A DNA stretch of 42,177 nt from Candidatus Melainabacteria bacterium (GCA_003153555.1 PLZS01000018.1:1-42177); one strand, 5' to 3'; shown: positions 33,223-42,177, numbered from the stretch's first letter. The notes: generated by a model not told the origin, from the letters alone. Translations and numbers: made by a program.

Positions 33223-36018
33223 TTAGGTGGAGGCCGAATCAGTTGGTGTGGTGACTTTTGGTGGAGTCACATTGGTTGATGTGTTGGCTTGTTGCTTATC
33301 CAAAATCGCATACGCGACCAGTTTTGCACGGTCATTTACCAGGGCCCACACAAGTGCATAGCCCCAGACGAACGCTGCCCAACCCCAACCAAGCGGTGTC
33401 ATAAATAGCCCATAAACAGCTATCAATGTTGCCACGATCTGCGTGCCAACCACGGCAATCCATAGCACTCGGGCGGGGCGTATAGACCAGAACGGACCAC
33501 GCGTGCGCGTTAGGAAAATCGTCAGATGTCCGGCCACTGACAGTTTTAAATACATCAGCGTCTGAATGTGCGCACGGTCGAGATGGAAGACGCGCTCGCC
33601 GAGAAAGAAGAGACCGAACGCCGACACGACCCCAGTAACACCCAGTACCGTGGCGATCCCGAGCACCAAGGGCATATTCCAGGACTCGGGCTGATCCTTG
33701 TAGTAAACATTGTCATAGGCAATAGAAAGGATGGCGCCATCGTTAAGCAAGGCAAGCATAACAATCATCACAGCCGTCAATGGATAAAAGTTGAACACCA
33801 AGATGGCCATGGTCATGAAGAACAACACGCGTAGTGTCTCGGCGATGCGGTAGATCGCATAGCTGTTCATCCGCTGGAAGATACGGCGACTCTCCTTGAT
33901 CGCGTCGATAATAACTGACAGTCCGGGCGTCAGCAACACTATGTCCGCTGCCGCTCGAGCGGCGTCCGTCGCCCCTGAAACGGCGATGCCGCAGTCGGCC
34001 TTTTTCAGGGCGGGAGCATCATTTACCCCGTCACCCGTCATGCCGACAATGTGACCGCTTTTTTGCAGTACATCCACGATGTGGAATTTATGCTCGGGAA
34101 ATACCTGAGCGAAACCGTCGGCTTTCTCTATCGATTCGACCATCTGCTTCGACTCTTGATGCTTCACATCGCCTAGACCGGCGGCATCAAGAATGGCTGT
34201 GCCCATCCCTAATTTCTTCGCAGTCTCAATGGCGATCGCCAGTTGATCTCCAGTAACCATTTTGACTTTTACGCCCATCTTTACTGCTGTCGCGATTGTT
34301 GCTTTAGCATCTTCTCTTGGCGGATCAAATAACGGAAGTACTCCAAGAAACTGCCATTGACCTTCCCCATCGGCGCGCGCAACACCTAGCGACCGAAAGC
34401 CGCGCGCTGCAAATTCGTTGATTGCTTTCTCCACAGAGGATTGCACCTGCGCGGCATTGGCTGCTAGTGCCATGATCACTTGCGGTGCTCCCTTTGTCAC
34501 TTTGAATGTTTTTCCATCTGCAGCTTTGACGGCAGCTTCGGTACGTTTGTGCACAGCGTCAAATGGCAAGAAATGGAGGACCTGATAGCCTTTCAGTGCA
34601 TCTTTGTTTTTCAGTCCAGCCAGAACGGCCAAGTCTATGGTGTCGTTATTGTCCGCACGGGACGCCAGAGCGGCAGACAAGATGACCTGCTCCAGTGCAA
34701 CATTGTCTACGCTGAACGCATCGCCCAGCGTCAGCTTGTTCTGCGTCAGGGTGCCGGTCTTGTCCGCGCATAGCACATCCATGCCCGCCAATTCCTCAAT
34801 GGCCACTAACCGGCTCACAATTGCTTGTTTCTTCGCGAGCAGACGTGCGCCGACTGCCATCGTCACAGATAACACAGTCGGCATGGCAACCGGAATCGCG
34901 GCTACGGTCAGAACTAGGGCGAACTGGACTGTAGTGAGGAGTTTGTCGCCGCGGAAAAGTGCGACAGTAATTATCGCCGCCACCAGAACTAACGCCAAAA
35001 TGATCAGGTAATTGCCAATCTTCAGCACCGCCTTTTGAAAATGGCTAACCGTGTGCGCGCCCTGCACCAGTTCAGCTGTCTTGCCGAAGTAGGTATTAGC
35101 TCCTGTCGCATAGACCATTGCGCCTATTTCACCTTGACGAATAATCGAACCGGAAAATACCGCATCGCCTGATTTACGCTCGACTGGTAGTGACTCTCCA
35201 GTCAACGCGGACTGATCTACCTCGACCGAGTCGCCGGCAAGTAAACGTGCATCCGCTGGCACAATATCGCCGAGGCGCAAACGAATGACGTCTCCAGGCA
35301 CCAACTGATTCGCAGCCGGATTAAGCCACTTCCCATCTCTTATGACTCGAGCCTTGATCGCCAGCTGAGACTTCAGAGCGGCGATGGCGTTGCCTGCTTC
35401 GCGTTCTTCCCAGAATCCGACCACGGCGTTGGCAACAAGCAAGAGGAGGATGATGAAAAAATCCGGCCAATGCCCGACCACCCCGGACAGAATCACAGCC
35501 ACCTCAATCATCCACGGAATTGGACCCCAGAAATAGCTGAGGAATTTCAGATACATATTGGTTTTCTTTTCTTCAATCTCGTTTGGACCGTATTTGGTCA
35601 GCCGCTTCTCCGCTTCGGCTTGAGATAATCCGTCGGGAGATGATTCCAACTTCTTCTGAAGTTCCGCCATGGGAAGTGACTTCAGAGCATCATTGGCATC
35701 CATTGTCGCTTTGGATTGTGCCTTGGCCTTAGCGGCGGGCTTTGCGTCAATCTTCGCGTCCGTTTTTGCTTCAGGCTGTGTTTCCAGTTTTGCGGCTGGC
35801 CCCGCTTCGGGCTCCGCTGCAGGTTTCGCTTCAAGCTGCGGATCTGTCGTCGTCTCTGGTTTTGGTGCCGGCTTGGCGTCCGGCCTTGTTTCGGAGGTTG
35901 TTACTGTCGTTGTGACTGTTGTTGTTTCGGACCCTTCTTCAGTCGTTGTGACCGTCGTTGTTGGTGTCGTTGTTACCGGCTTAGATTCAGGATCCTGTGG
36001 CTGATCATTAGATTTCAT
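33223..36018 (-). CDS. P-type ATPase, plasma-membrane H+-ATPase-like (P3A) with low-complexity N-terminus
   Basis: The pump couples ATP hydrolysis to cation (probably proton) export. After residue 105 the layout is standard: a cation-ATPase N-terminal domain (GLSQAEAEKRLTKYGPNEIEE), membrane helices, the actuator motif DQSALTGESLPVERK, PVAMPTVLSVTMAVGA in helix 4, the phosphorylation site CADKTGTLTQNKL, and the hinge MTGDGVNDAPALKKAD. The PxxMPTVLSVT and short C-terminal bundle fit the P3A group rather than Ca2+ pumps. The first 105 residues are unusual: a Thr/Val-rich run, then repeated Lys-Pro-Ala-Glu units, with no homology to the pump family. An internal ATG (MDANDALKSL) would remove them. 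It follows the RpiA remnant on the same strand. Confidence 0.92.
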   Translation of the reverse strand: MKSNDQPQDPESKPVTTTPTTTVTTTEEGSETTTVTTTVTTSETRPDAKPAPKPETTTDPQLEAKPAAEPEAGPAAKLETQPEAKTDAKIDAKPAAKAKAQSKATMDANDALKSLPMAELQKKLESSPDGLSQAEAEKRLTKYGPNEIEEKKTNMYLKFLSYFWGPIPWMIEVAVILSGVVGHWPDFFIILLLLVANAVVGFWEEREAGNAIAALKSQLAIKARVIRDGKWLNPAANQLVPGDVIRLRLGDIVPADARLLAGDSVEVDQSALTGESLPVERKSGDAVFSGSIIRQGEIGAMVYATGANTYFGKTAELVQGAHTVSHFQKAVLKIGNYLIILALVLVAAIITVALFRGDKLLTTVQFALVLTVAAIPVAMPTVLSVTMAVGARLLAKKQAIVSRLVAIEELAGMDVLCADKTGTLTQNKLTLGDAFSVDNVALEQVILSAALASRADNNDTIDLAVLAGLKNKDALKGYQVLHFLPFDAVHKRTEAAVKAADGKTFKVTKGAPQVIMALAANAAQVQSSVEKAINEFAARGFRSLGVARADGEGQWQFLGVLPLFDPPREDAKATIATAVKMGVKVKMVTGDQLAIAIETAKKLGMGTAILDAAGLGDVKHQESKQMVESIEKADGFAQVFPEHKFHIVDVLQKSGHIVGMTGDGVNDAPALKKADCGIAVSGATDAARAAADIVLLTPGLSVIIDAIKESRRIFQRMNSYAIYRIAETLRVLFFMTMAILVFNFYPLTAVMIVMLALLNDGAILSIAYDNVYYKDQPESWNMPLVLGIATVLGVTGVVSAFGLFFLGERVFHLDRAHIQTLMYLKLSVAGHLTIFLTRTRGPFWSIRPARVLWIAVVGTQIVATLIAVYGLFMTPLGWGWAAFVWGYALVWALVNDRAKLVAYAILDKQQANTSTNVTPPKVTTPTDSAST

Positions 36019-36103
36019 AATCTATATTCTCTTCGTCTTTGCTAGGTCTCAACTTCTCTGAGTTGCCGGATATTTGTTTTCTGCGCATGTCCGTTCCATC
36101 GCT

Positions 36104-36304
36104 TCAGCGAATTGTCCGCGGCGTGCAGCCTGGTTGCACGCCGCGCGATGATACCATCGCCAGCAGACCCAGCAAAGGAATAAGATAAGCGACTGTGGTA
36201 CCGCTTCCTAAACCCAGCAGCATGCCGTTCTCGACAGATTCAAGGCTGCAAGCGGCAGCCATTAGCTTCTCACTGTCGATACTTCGATTTGAACTGTTTG
36301 GCAT
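36104..36304 (-). pseudogene. rpiA: Ribose-5-phosphate isomerase A N-terminal remnant
   Basis: The first 45 residues match the RpiA N-terminus, including the substrate-binding loop GMLLGLGSGTTVAYLIPLLG (usual form GLGTGSTxxxxIxxLG). RpiA is about 220 residues long; here homology stops and the frame ends after 66 residues, in a GC-rich hairpin (36117-36145). No other RpiA fragment was found nearby. It lies between the triose-phosphate isomerase and ATPase genes, on the same strand. Confidence 0.5.
36117..36145. repeat. GC-rich inverted repeat (strong hairpin)
   Basis: CGCGGCGTGCA and its exact complement TGCACGCCGCG are separated by seven bases. Neither side is followed by a T-run, so it is not a typical rho-independent terminator. 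It sits where the RpiA homology ends and 100 bases upstream of the ATPase start, so it may be a deletion scar, an RNA-processing hairpin or a factor-dependent stop. Confidence 0.6.
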
Positions 36305-36391
36305 ACGATTGGATTCCCCAATTGACGAATATTTCTAAATACAAGCTCTTTTCTTATCTTCAGTCTGTGCTTTCCGAAGCCAGGAAAACAA

Positions 36392-37198
36392 TTACTGAGC
36401 CAGTGCCAATCTGGCACTAAGGACGCCACCCATGACGATTGGCAGAAACTCCTCTGCGCTTAGGCTGGCACCACCGACCAGCACTCCATTAATATCGGGT
36501 TCATTCAGTTGCTCTTCAATTGTGGATGCCTTAACGCTACCGCCGTAGAGTATCGGAATCGTCTCACCAACAACGTCCGCACCACTTTCACTTTTGATAC
36601 CAAATAGATCGTTGATGGTGGCTCGAATCAAGGCGGCAACCCGGTTCGCTTCCTTGACTGGGCAGCTTTTGCCAGTCCCGATCGCCCAGAGCGGCTCATA
36701 GGCGATCAGAAGAGGAGCAATCTGGTCTCTGGTTAGATCGGCAAGCGCTGCTGTTACCTGCCTCCTGATCACTGAGTCTGTCAACTCAGCTCCATGCTCT
36801 TCTGCCGACTCTCCCACGCAGACGATCGGAATCAGCCTGTATTCCAGAGCTGATTTCAACTTAAGATTAACACTGGTGTCAGTCTCGGCAAACAGCTGGC
36901 GCCGTTCTGAATGACCGATTATGACGTATTGGACAGCAAGATCGACTAGCATGACAGGCGATATCTCGCCAGTGAAGGCACCTGAAGCTCGATAGTCCAT
37001 GTTTTGGGCGCCGACTCCAATTGGACTATCAAGGGTAACCGCCAGCACATCCTGTAAGCATGTGAAGGGGGGGCACAGAACGATCTCTGGAAGATGGCGC
37101 TCACCTTTGATGCCGTCCAGAAGCGCCTGCGCCAACGTCCGAGCCTCAGCGCGGGTTTTGTGCATTTTCCAGTTACCGGCAATAATAGTCTTTGGCAT
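36392..37198 (-). CDS. tpiA: Triose-phosphate isomerase
   Basis: This enzyme interconverts dihydroxyacetone phosphate and glyceraldehyde 3-phosphate in glycolysis. The start at 37198 gives the canonical PKTIIAGNWKMHK with Asn9 and Lys11; the frame continues to 37276 but the extra 26 residues are unlike the family. Catalytic His is in VIIGHSERR, catalytic Glu in AYEPLWAIGTGK (full-length loop 6), and the phosphate-binding IPILYGGSV and LVGGASL are intact. Length (268 aa) is slightly above the usual 250. It is the last intact gene of the glgP-HAD-ackA-ppk2-tpiA run. Confidence 0.96.
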   Translation of the reverse strand: MPKTIIAGNWKMHKTRAEARTLAQALLDGIKGERHLPEIVLCPPFTCLQDVLAVTLDSPIGVGAQNMDYRASGAFTGEISPVMLVDLAVQYVIIGHSERRQLFAETDTSVNLKLKSALEYRLIPIVCVGESAEEHGAELTDSVIRRQVTAALADLTRDQIAPLLIAYEPLWAIGTGKSCPVKEANRVAALIRATINDLFGIKSESGADVVGETIPILYGGSVKASTIEEQLNEPDINGVLVGGASLSAEEFLPIVMGGVLSARLALAQ

Positions 37199-37275
37199 TT
37201 TTGTTCTCGCTAAATTGTTATGTTGTTTCGAAGTAATACACGACGACCGACGACCTTGGTTTTTGTACTTCACCA

Positions 37276-38142
37276 TTACGGCTCAAGCAGTTTGCGCATA
37301 GTTTTCAACTCCTGATGACGTTTTGCGGTGACATCGGGATACGACATCTTCATATCGCTAAGTGCATCAAGAACAATTTGAGAAACAATCAAACGCGCAT
37401 TGTCTTTGTCATCGGCAGGAACCACGTACCATGGTGCGATTTCGGTACTCGTTTCAGTCAGGCAGTCTTCATAAGCACGCATGTACTCTTTCCAGAATTT
37501 TCTCTCGTGCATGTCTGAAAGGCTAAATTTCCAGTTCTTATCCGGCTCATCGATACGCGCCAGAAAGCGCTTCCTTTGTTCATCTTGCGAAAGGTGCAAA
37601 AATATTTTGACAACCCGTGTCCCGTTGCGATGTAAGTGGCTCTCGAAGTCCACTATAGAGCGATAACGCTCCTGCCAAATGTTTTTTTCGTCACGCAGCT
37701 CTTTTGAAAGCTTCTGAGTGAGAAGGATCTTTGGATGCACTTTGACGATCAAAACTTCTTCGTAATAAGAACGATTGAATATGCCAATCCGTCCGCGTTC
37801 GGGAAGGCAACAGGTCGTTCGCCAGAGGAAGTCGTGTTCCAGCTCTTCGGCGCTTGGCTGTTTAAAGCTGAAAACCTGGCAGCCCTGCGGATTGACACCA
37901 GACATGACGTGCCTGATGGCACCGTCTTTGCCGGCAGCGTCCATGGCCTGAAAAATTATCAATAGGGCATAATGGCTAGATGCGTAATGAATGCGTTGAA
38001 GCGCGCTCAACGCCTCAACATGTTTTTCCAGAAGTTGCTTGTAGCGTTTTTTCGACTTACAAATGTTCTCAACCGTCGTCGGCCAATCCTTGAGCTGGAC
38101 GCCTTCACCGTTCGTTCGGAAATCTTTTGAATCGATTTTCAT
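37276..38142 (-). CDS. Polyphosphate kinase 2 (PPK2), single-domain, probably class III
   Basis: PPK2 enzymes use polyphosphate to phosphorylate nucleotides. The Walker A motif is AMDAAGKDG (residues 66-74), followed by the class-typical [20 protein letters not shown] and LEHDFLWR; Walker B lies in [18 protein letters not shown]. Lid-module arginines are in [20 protein letters not shown]. The [10 protein letters not shown] form is that of class III members, which can take AMP to ADP and ATP, so the enzyme could regenerate ATP when energy is short. The class is assigned by motif only. Its ATG overlaps the ackA stop as ATGA. Confidence 0.9.
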   Translation of the reverse strand: MKIDSKDFRTNGEGVQLKDWPTTVENICKSKKRYKQLLEKHVEALSALQRIHYASSHYALLIIFQAMDAAGKDGAIRHVMSGVNPQGCQVFSFKQPSAEELEHDFLWRTTCCLPERGRIGIFNRSYYEEVLIVKVHPKILLTQKLSKELRDEKNIWQERYRSIVDFESHLHRNGTRVVKIFLHLSQDEQRKRFLARIDEPDKNWKFSLSDMHERKFWKEYMRAYEDCLTETSTEIAPWYVVPADDKDNARLIVSQIVLDALSDMKMSYPDVTAKRHQELKTMRKLLEP

Positions 38143-39356
38143 TTTCGTCCTTTCCCTATCAAGCTCAACTCCAAAAGAGAGCTTACAGAGTTTGCTATCA
38201 TCAATTGTTCGTCTGTGTGCATGACACGTACAGTGACTGGGCTACCTGATCGGGAGATAACAGCAGCCCTTGAATTATTTTGCTTTTGTTCAAGTTCGAT
38301 TCCTAGAAACTGCAGCTCATCGCAAATCCGCGCGCGAACTTCAGGCGCATTCTCCCCGATGCCACCAGCAAAGACCAATGTGTCGAGTCCCCCCAACGCT
38401 GCCGCGAATGCACCTATCCATTTCTTGACCTGATAGCAAAAAATAGAGACAGCTTCAGCCGCCCGCGCATCCTTTGTCTCAAGGTCGAGCAAATCCTGCA
38501 TATCGGAACTTGTTTCTGAGATACCAAGCAATCCAGAATGGAAGTTGACCATTTCATTGAATGCTTTTGCATCAAGACCCTCGGTGCGCGCCAGATAGTA
38601 GTTCAATCCGGGATCAAGGTCGCCTGAGCGTGTGCTCATGGGCGTTCCTGCTGCGGGCGTAAAACTCATGCTTGTGTCTATAGATTTACCATCACGCACT
38701 GCGCAAAGGCTTGCGCCGCTGCCCAGGTGGGCGAGAATAATCCGTCCTTGAGCGGCCTTCGCTCCTTCAATTCGGTTTAGTTCTTCCATCAAGAACGAAT
38801 ATGACAGTCCGTGGAATCCATATCTGCGCAGTCCCTTGGCTTCGTAGCGACGCGGAATTGGTAATAACTTGGCCACTCGAGGCAAGTCATGGTGAAAGGC
38901 AGTATCGAAACAAGCTACTTGTGGTAGGTCAGGAAACCGGTGCTTAAAAGCTTCGATCAGCAAGATCTCCTCTGGCATGTGTTCCGGATCGAAGGCACTG
39001 AGTCCGTGAAGCTCTAGAATCATTTCGCTAGTGATTCGCTCTGGTTGGCTATATTTGGGACCGCCATGCACCACCCGATATCCGATTGCAGTCAACGCAT
39101 CACTGGCGAAGCGTTCTTCTATCCAATCCAGCAGAATGCCAACTGCCACGCTGTGATCGGGTGCCACCACTGACTTGGAAAAATTGTCCCTGTTGCTTAA
39201 GCCTTTCACTTTAAATGTGGATCCAGATAATCCAATCCGCTCAATTTCGCCGTGCAAAATCTGTTCAAGCGAGCCATCTAATTCGAACACGGCAAATTTG
39301 ATGCTCGACGAACCGCCGTTAATTGTCAAAATGCGTGACCTATTATTTGGTTTCAT
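38139..39356 (-). CDS. ackA: Acetate kinase
   Basis: This enzyme transfers phosphate between acetyl phosphate and ADP. Family motifs are in order: [16 protein letters not shown] at the start, [13 protein letters not shown], the [11 protein letters not shown] active-site segment, [37 protein letters not shown], and [13 protein letters not shown] near the end. Length (405 aa) is normal. No phosphotransacetylase or phosphoketolase is in the window, so the source of acetyl phosphate is unknown; phosphoketolase genes often accompany this set. Overlaps of four bases at both ends show tight coupling with the HAD and PPK2 genes. Confidence 0.95.
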   Translation of the reverse strand: MKPNNRSRILTINGGSSSIKFAVFELDGSLEQILHGEIERIGLSGSTFKVKGLSNRDNFSKSVVAPDHSVAVGILLDWIEERFASDALTAIGYRVVHGGPKYSQPERITSEMILELHGLSAFDPEHMPEEILLIEAFKHRFPDLPQVACFDTAFHHDLPRVAKLLPIPRRYEAKGLRRYGFHGLSYSFLMEELNRIEGAKAAQGRIILAHLGSGASLCAVRDGKSIDTSMSFTPAAGTPMSTRSGDLDPGLNYYLARTEGLDAKAFNEMVNFHSGLLGISETSSDMQDLLDLETKDARAAEAVSIFCYQVKKWIGAFAAALGGLDTLVFAGGIGENAPEVRARICDELQFLGIELEQKQNNSRAAVISRSGSPVTVRVMHTDEQLMIANSVSSLLELSLIGKGRK

Positions 39357-39991
39357 CGATTAGCGCCTTCGTAATTTTGTAATCCAAACGAAGCCAAGCT
39401 GGCACATGTTGACCTATAACTCTTATGGTGTATGCTTCGAATCTCCAAGCTTTCCGCTATCTGGACGAACATTGCTGTATCGTCTATAAACAGTACCTGC
39501 TCTGCTTTAGCCTGGGCGATGTCCAAGGCCAGGCGAAACATGTCTAGATCGGGCTTACGCATGTGGACGAAAGACGAGGAAATGAAACTATCCACAATCT
39601 CGACCAGCTTGAACTTTCGAATGCGGTACTCATTCAGCTCGCGTGCTTCGTTGCTCACTACGACAATCTTGAGCCCGTACTGTTTCTTTAGCTCACTGAT
39701 CAATTTGAGCATCTCTGGGTACGCTTTTGATTGCGCGAAGATGAAGCTCCGAAATTGAGCCCTGGTGAAGGGCCGCCGTTTATAGAAAACTACCAAATCT
39801 AAATATTCATCTAGAGTGAGCTTCCCAACCTCATAGGTCTCGAACGTCAAATGATGTCGATCGGCCATCTCTTTCGGATCCAGCTTGAATTTTGTTGCAG
39901 CGCGTTTTCGAGCAAGATGGTCCCACCCGTCGGTGAGCAAAACACCGCCTATATCAAGAAACAAGGTCGTGATCGGGTTCAGTCTTTTCAC
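39353..39991 (-). CDS. HAD-superfamily phosphatase
   Basis: A GTG start at 39991 has AAAGGAGG seven bases upstream. Motif I is FLDIGGVLLTDGWD, where the nucleophile Asp is kept but the second Asp of DxD is Gly, as in some subfamily I members. Motif II is VVVSN, the motif III Lys lies in MRKPDLDMF and motif IV is FIDDT. A helical cap separates motifs I and II. The substrate is probably a small phosphate ester but cannot be named. The stop overlaps the ackA start as ATGA. Confidence 0.87.
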   Translation of the reverse strand: MKRLNPITTLFLDIGGVLLTDGWDHLARKRAATKFKLDPKEMADRHHLTFETYEVGKLTLDEYLDLVVFYKRRPFTRAQFRSFIFAQSKAYPEMLKLISELKKQYGLKIVVVSNEARELNEYRIRKFKLVEIVDSFISSSFVHMRKPDLDMFRLALDIAQAKAEQVLFIDDTAMFVQIAESLEIRSIHHKSYRSTCASLASFGLQNYEGANR

Positions 39992-40007
39992 TCGAACCTC
40001 CTTTTCA

Positions 40008-40031
40008 CTCCGCTTCCAAGCGGTAGCGGAG
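40008..40031. repeat. Inverted repeat upstream of the HAD-ackA-ppk2 operon
   Basis: CTCCGCT and AGCGGAG flank a ten-base loop; an alternative inner pairing CCGCTT/AAGCGG is also possible. It lies between glgP and the HAD ribosome-binding site on the same strand. There is no T-run, so it may be a processing or attenuating hairpin rather than a terminator. Confidence 0.35.
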
Positions 40032-40103
40032 CGCCAGTGCGAGCCTCATCGAGCTGATCGTTTGCCGAAGTCTGAGCGTGCAAATTCTGGAGATTTGCTT
40101 TCA

Positions 40104-42177
40104 TTACTTTTGCCACACTATGTGTGCGCATTCCAAGGGAACAGCCACTCCGGGATGTTGCGGTATTATTCGCGGCGTGTAATCTTGCGCTGGACGTTCA
40201 CTGGATGCCGTGGCGTGATAAGTGCAATAACCCGGACCGCATGACTGCAAGTGAGCGATATTCATTTCTACACATTCCGGGGCACCGCCATTAATACCAT
40301 CAGCATAGAGCTGAACTCGTGCTTTATCTGAGCCTAAATTGCCGAGATAGACTTCTACTTCAAAAACATGCTCATGATCTTTGGTTTCGACCCTCAACTG
40401 GCCAATGTTCAGTGAGCTCCAATGCTTATCAACTGCACGTTTCCAGTTAATCACTTCTCTTCCTATGGCACCATTATCGTTTGCTCGCCCTATGTATGCT
40501 TGTGCAGCCCGCATATAATGCTGTTCTGTGTACTCACGGACTGCACGGTTGGAGGAAAATTGTGGTGTCAGTCGTGCCATACTTTCTCTCATCCGCGCTA
40601 CCCAGGAACGTGGAATCGAGTGCTTGTCGCGTTCATAAAACTGAGGCACCACTTGCTGTTCGAGCAGACAATAGAGCGCATCAGCCTCTTGTGCGTCCCA
40701 GTCGGGGTCATCGCCGTGTTCCTTACCATCGCCTAGCGCCCAGCCAAGCTCTGGCATGTACGCTTCAGCCCACCAACCATCTAATTCAGACAGGTTGATG
40801 CCACCATTGACGAGCACCTTCATTCCACTGGTCCCGCAAGCCTCCCAGGGTCTGCGAGGCGTATTTATCCAGACGTCCACTCCCTGCACCAGGCGCTGCG
40901 TTAGAAACATATCGTCATCACTTAGAAATATCACGCGAGCCCGACTCTGTGGTTGCCGAATAAATTTTATCCATTGTTGAATCAACGCTTGCCCCGCTTC
41001 ATCTTGCGGATGCGCTTTCCCCGCGATTATCAATTGGGCTGGATGCTCACTATTATTCAATATGCGAAGCAGACGTTCAGGGTCGTGCAGCAACAAGTTG
41101 GGTCTTTTGTATGTGGCAAAGCGTCGCGCAAATCCCAGAGTGAGGATGTTGGGATCAAAAATGTGTTTTGCCTGCTCAATTGCATCTGCCAAATCACCAG
41201 CTGCAGCTAGTTGTTGAGACAACCGTTCACGAGTATAGTCAACAAGGGACTTGCGACCGGCACATCGGAATGCCCAGAGTTTTTCATTGGACACTCCGCG
41301 AATATGTTTTTCGAGGCTTTCTGTTGTTCCCAGCCAACGCTCTTTGCCGCAAGCCTCCGTCCACAAGTCGTCGGCGGGCATAGAATCCCATGTCGGCGTA
41401 TGAACGCCGTTAGTCACGTATCCAACTGGAACTTCGCTTTTAGGCCACCCAGGGAATAGAGGCTCAAAGATCTGTCGGCTCACCTCCCCATGCAAGCGAC
41501 TGACACCATTGACCTGTCCTGTCCCGCGCAATGCCAGATATGCCATATTGAACTTTTCTGATTCGTCGTCTGGATTCTGGCGGCCAAGAGCGAGCAAATC
41601 GTGAAGTGTAATACCTAGCTTTTGGCTGGCATATTGTCCAAGGTACTGCTTGATTAGGTCAGGAGCAAAATGATCAAAGCCCGCTGGCACTGCGGTATGA
41701 GTTGTGAATAGGTTGCCTACTCTGGTTATTGCCAGCGCCACCTCGAACAAATCGCCTGTCTCATCCATGAGGCTTCGGGCTCGCTCTAACACGGCCAAGG
41801 CCGCGTGTCCTTCATTCAGATGACAAACTTCCGGCTTGATGCCGAGCGCTTGCAATAAACGCCATCCACCAATTCCCAAAAGTATTTCCTGTTGCAGACG
41901 AAGCTCCGATCCACCTCCATACAACTCACTTGTAATGCCACGATGAACAGGAGAATTTTCGGCGTCATTGCTATCCAGCAAGTACAGCTTTACTCTACCA
42001 ACCTGAACCTCCCAGGCCCGCAGCCATACTGTGTATCCAGGCAAGGCAATCTCCAGGCGCAACCATTGTCCATTCGGTTGACGCAATGGCTTAATCGGTA
42101 ACTGTCCTGGATCGTTGTACGGGAAAAGTGCTTGTTGTTCACCATTTTTGTTTATCACCTGGCGAAAATAGCCCTGC
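40104..42177 (-). CDS. glgP: Alpha-glucan (glycogen) phosphorylase, 5' end cut by window edge
   Basis: This enzyme releases glucose 1-phosphate from glycogen. The frame is open to the window edge (QGYFRQVINKNGEQQ before the GTG at 42158), so the true start is outside. It belongs to the shorter alpha-glucan phosphorylase type (TIGR02094-like) with LNEGHAALAVLERAR, TTHTAVPAGFDHF, GYVTNGVHTPTW, RRFATYKRPNLLL and IIAGKAHPQDEAGQALIQ. The pyridoxal-phosphate lysine is in CGTSGMKVLVNGGINLSELDGWW. The last 100 residues form an extra beta-rich domain (HVFEVEVYLGNLGSDKARVQLY). It lies 112 bases upstream of the HAD gene on the same strand and feeds glycolysis together with TPI. Confidence 0.95.
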   Translation of the reverse strand, partial: QGYFRQVINKNGEQQALFPYNDPGQLPIKPLRQPNGQWLRLEIALPGYTVWLRAWEVQVGRVKLYLLDSNDAENSPVHRGITSELYGGGSELRLQQEILLGIGGWRLLQALGIKPEVCHLNEGHAALAVLERARSLMDETGDLFEVALAITRVGNLFTTHTAVPAGFDHFAPDLIKQYLGQYASQKLGITLHDLLALGRQNPDDESEKFNMAYLALRGTGQVNGVSRLHGEVSRQIFEPLFPGWPKSEVPVGYVTNGVHTPTWDSMPADDLWTEACGKERWLGTTESLEKHIRGVSNEKLWAFRCAGRKSLVDYTRERLSQQLAAAGDLADAIEQAKHIFDPNILTLGFARRFATYKRPNLLLHDPERLLRILNNSEHPAQLIIAGKAHPQDEAGQALIQQWIKFIRQPQSRARVIFLSDDDMFLTQRLVQGVDVWINTPRRPWEACGTSGMKVLVNGGINLSELDGWWAEAYMPELGWALGDGKEHGDDPDWDAQEADALYCLLEQQVVPQFYERDKHSIPRSWVARMRESMARLTPQFSSNRAVREYTEQHYMRAAQAYIGRANDNGAIGREVINWKRAVDKHWSSLNIGQLRVETKDHEHVFEVEVYLGNLGSDKARVQLYADGINGGAPECVEMNIAHLQSCGPGYCTYHATASSERPAQDYTPRIIPQHPGVAVPLECAHIVWQK

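Noticed and set aside
35669..36045. Plus-strand open frames of 109-111 residues
   Set aside because: They are antisense to the low-complexity N-terminus of the P-type ATPase and consist of Ala/Ser/Val or Cys/Arg/Phe runs caused by that repeat.
36117..36145. GC-rich hairpin as a terminator of the tpiA transcript
   Set aside because: No T-run follows the stem on the minus strand.
1..42177. CRISPR arrays, tRNA or rRNA genes, riboswitches and insertion sequences
   Set aside because: No regularly spaced repeats, cloverleaf-like segments, known aptamer patterns or intact transposase were seen on reading both strands; a covariance-model scan could not be run here.

Overview
The window reads as chromosomal DNA of a diderm bacterium of medium G+C content. 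The evidence is an RND/HlyD adaptor, many exported proteins and two-component signalling. No rRNA, tRNA, CRISPR array or intact transposon was seen. Taxonomy cannot be fixed from sequence alone; a polyphosphate- and glycogen-storing lineage (for example non-photosynthetic Cyanobacteriota) is only a guess. Both ends cut genes: an RND adaptor on the left and an alpha-glucan phosphorylase on the right.

Layout. 1-5.8 kb holds the RND adaptor end, a secreted coiled-coil protein, and a decayed stretch (possible tyrosine-recombinase remnant, DUF4239 and NhaP-type antiporter genes each truncated at a shared junction, a lone PDZ protein). 5.8-9.4 kb (minus strand) is a SulP transporter followed by a response regulator and histidine kinase. 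Diverging from it, 9.7-17.0 kb is a six-gene complex-I-like operon (HyfB, C, E, F, G and a ferredoxin-HyfI fusion). Its large subunit lacks all four nickel-ligating cysteines, so it is an Ehr (energy-converting hydrogenase-related) complex, not a hydrogenase. 17.1-19.6 kb holds a second secreted coiled-coil protein and a diverging small membrane protein. 20.0-25.0 kb (plus strand) is a probable operon: repeat/hemerythrin fusion, ROK repressor, pseudo-receiver, ClcA-CBS antiporter and a small membrane protein. 25-33 kb is mostly short hypothetical genes and remnants, with a diguanylate cyclase, a third coiled-coil paralogue, a second pseudo-receiver, a GNAT acetyltransferase and a zinc-ribbon protein. 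33.2-42.2 kb (minus strand) is an energy-reserve and ion-pumping block: alpha-glucan phosphorylase, HAD phosphatase, acetate kinase, PPK2 polyphosphate kinase, triose-phosphate isomerase, an RpiA remnant and a P-type H+-ATPase-like pump.

Two regulatory systems can be read directly from the DNA. (1) A Pho-box-like element, two 7-bp direct repeats (consensus ATCACAT) separated by 4 bp and followed exactly 8 bp later by a TA-N3-T -10 box, stands before five transcription units: SulP-RR-HK, Ehr, the 561-aa coiled-coil gene, the 19094 membrane gene, and GNAT/zinc ribbon. This architecture fits an OmpR/PhoB-family regulator, and one is encoded in the first unit. (2) A near-identical palindrome (half-site TTAGTTYGTTTG) overlaps the -35 box of two otherwise similar sigma70-type promoters, one heading the ROK operon and one driving the 26905-27432 gene. 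The half-site resembles operators of the ROK repressor XylR, so autoregulation is likely.

Taken together the genes suggest a membrane-energetics and stress island: ion-translocating Ehr complex, SulP anion transporter, Cl-/H+ antiporter and proton pump, plus ATP supply from polyphosphate, acetyl phosphate and glycogen, under shared regulation.
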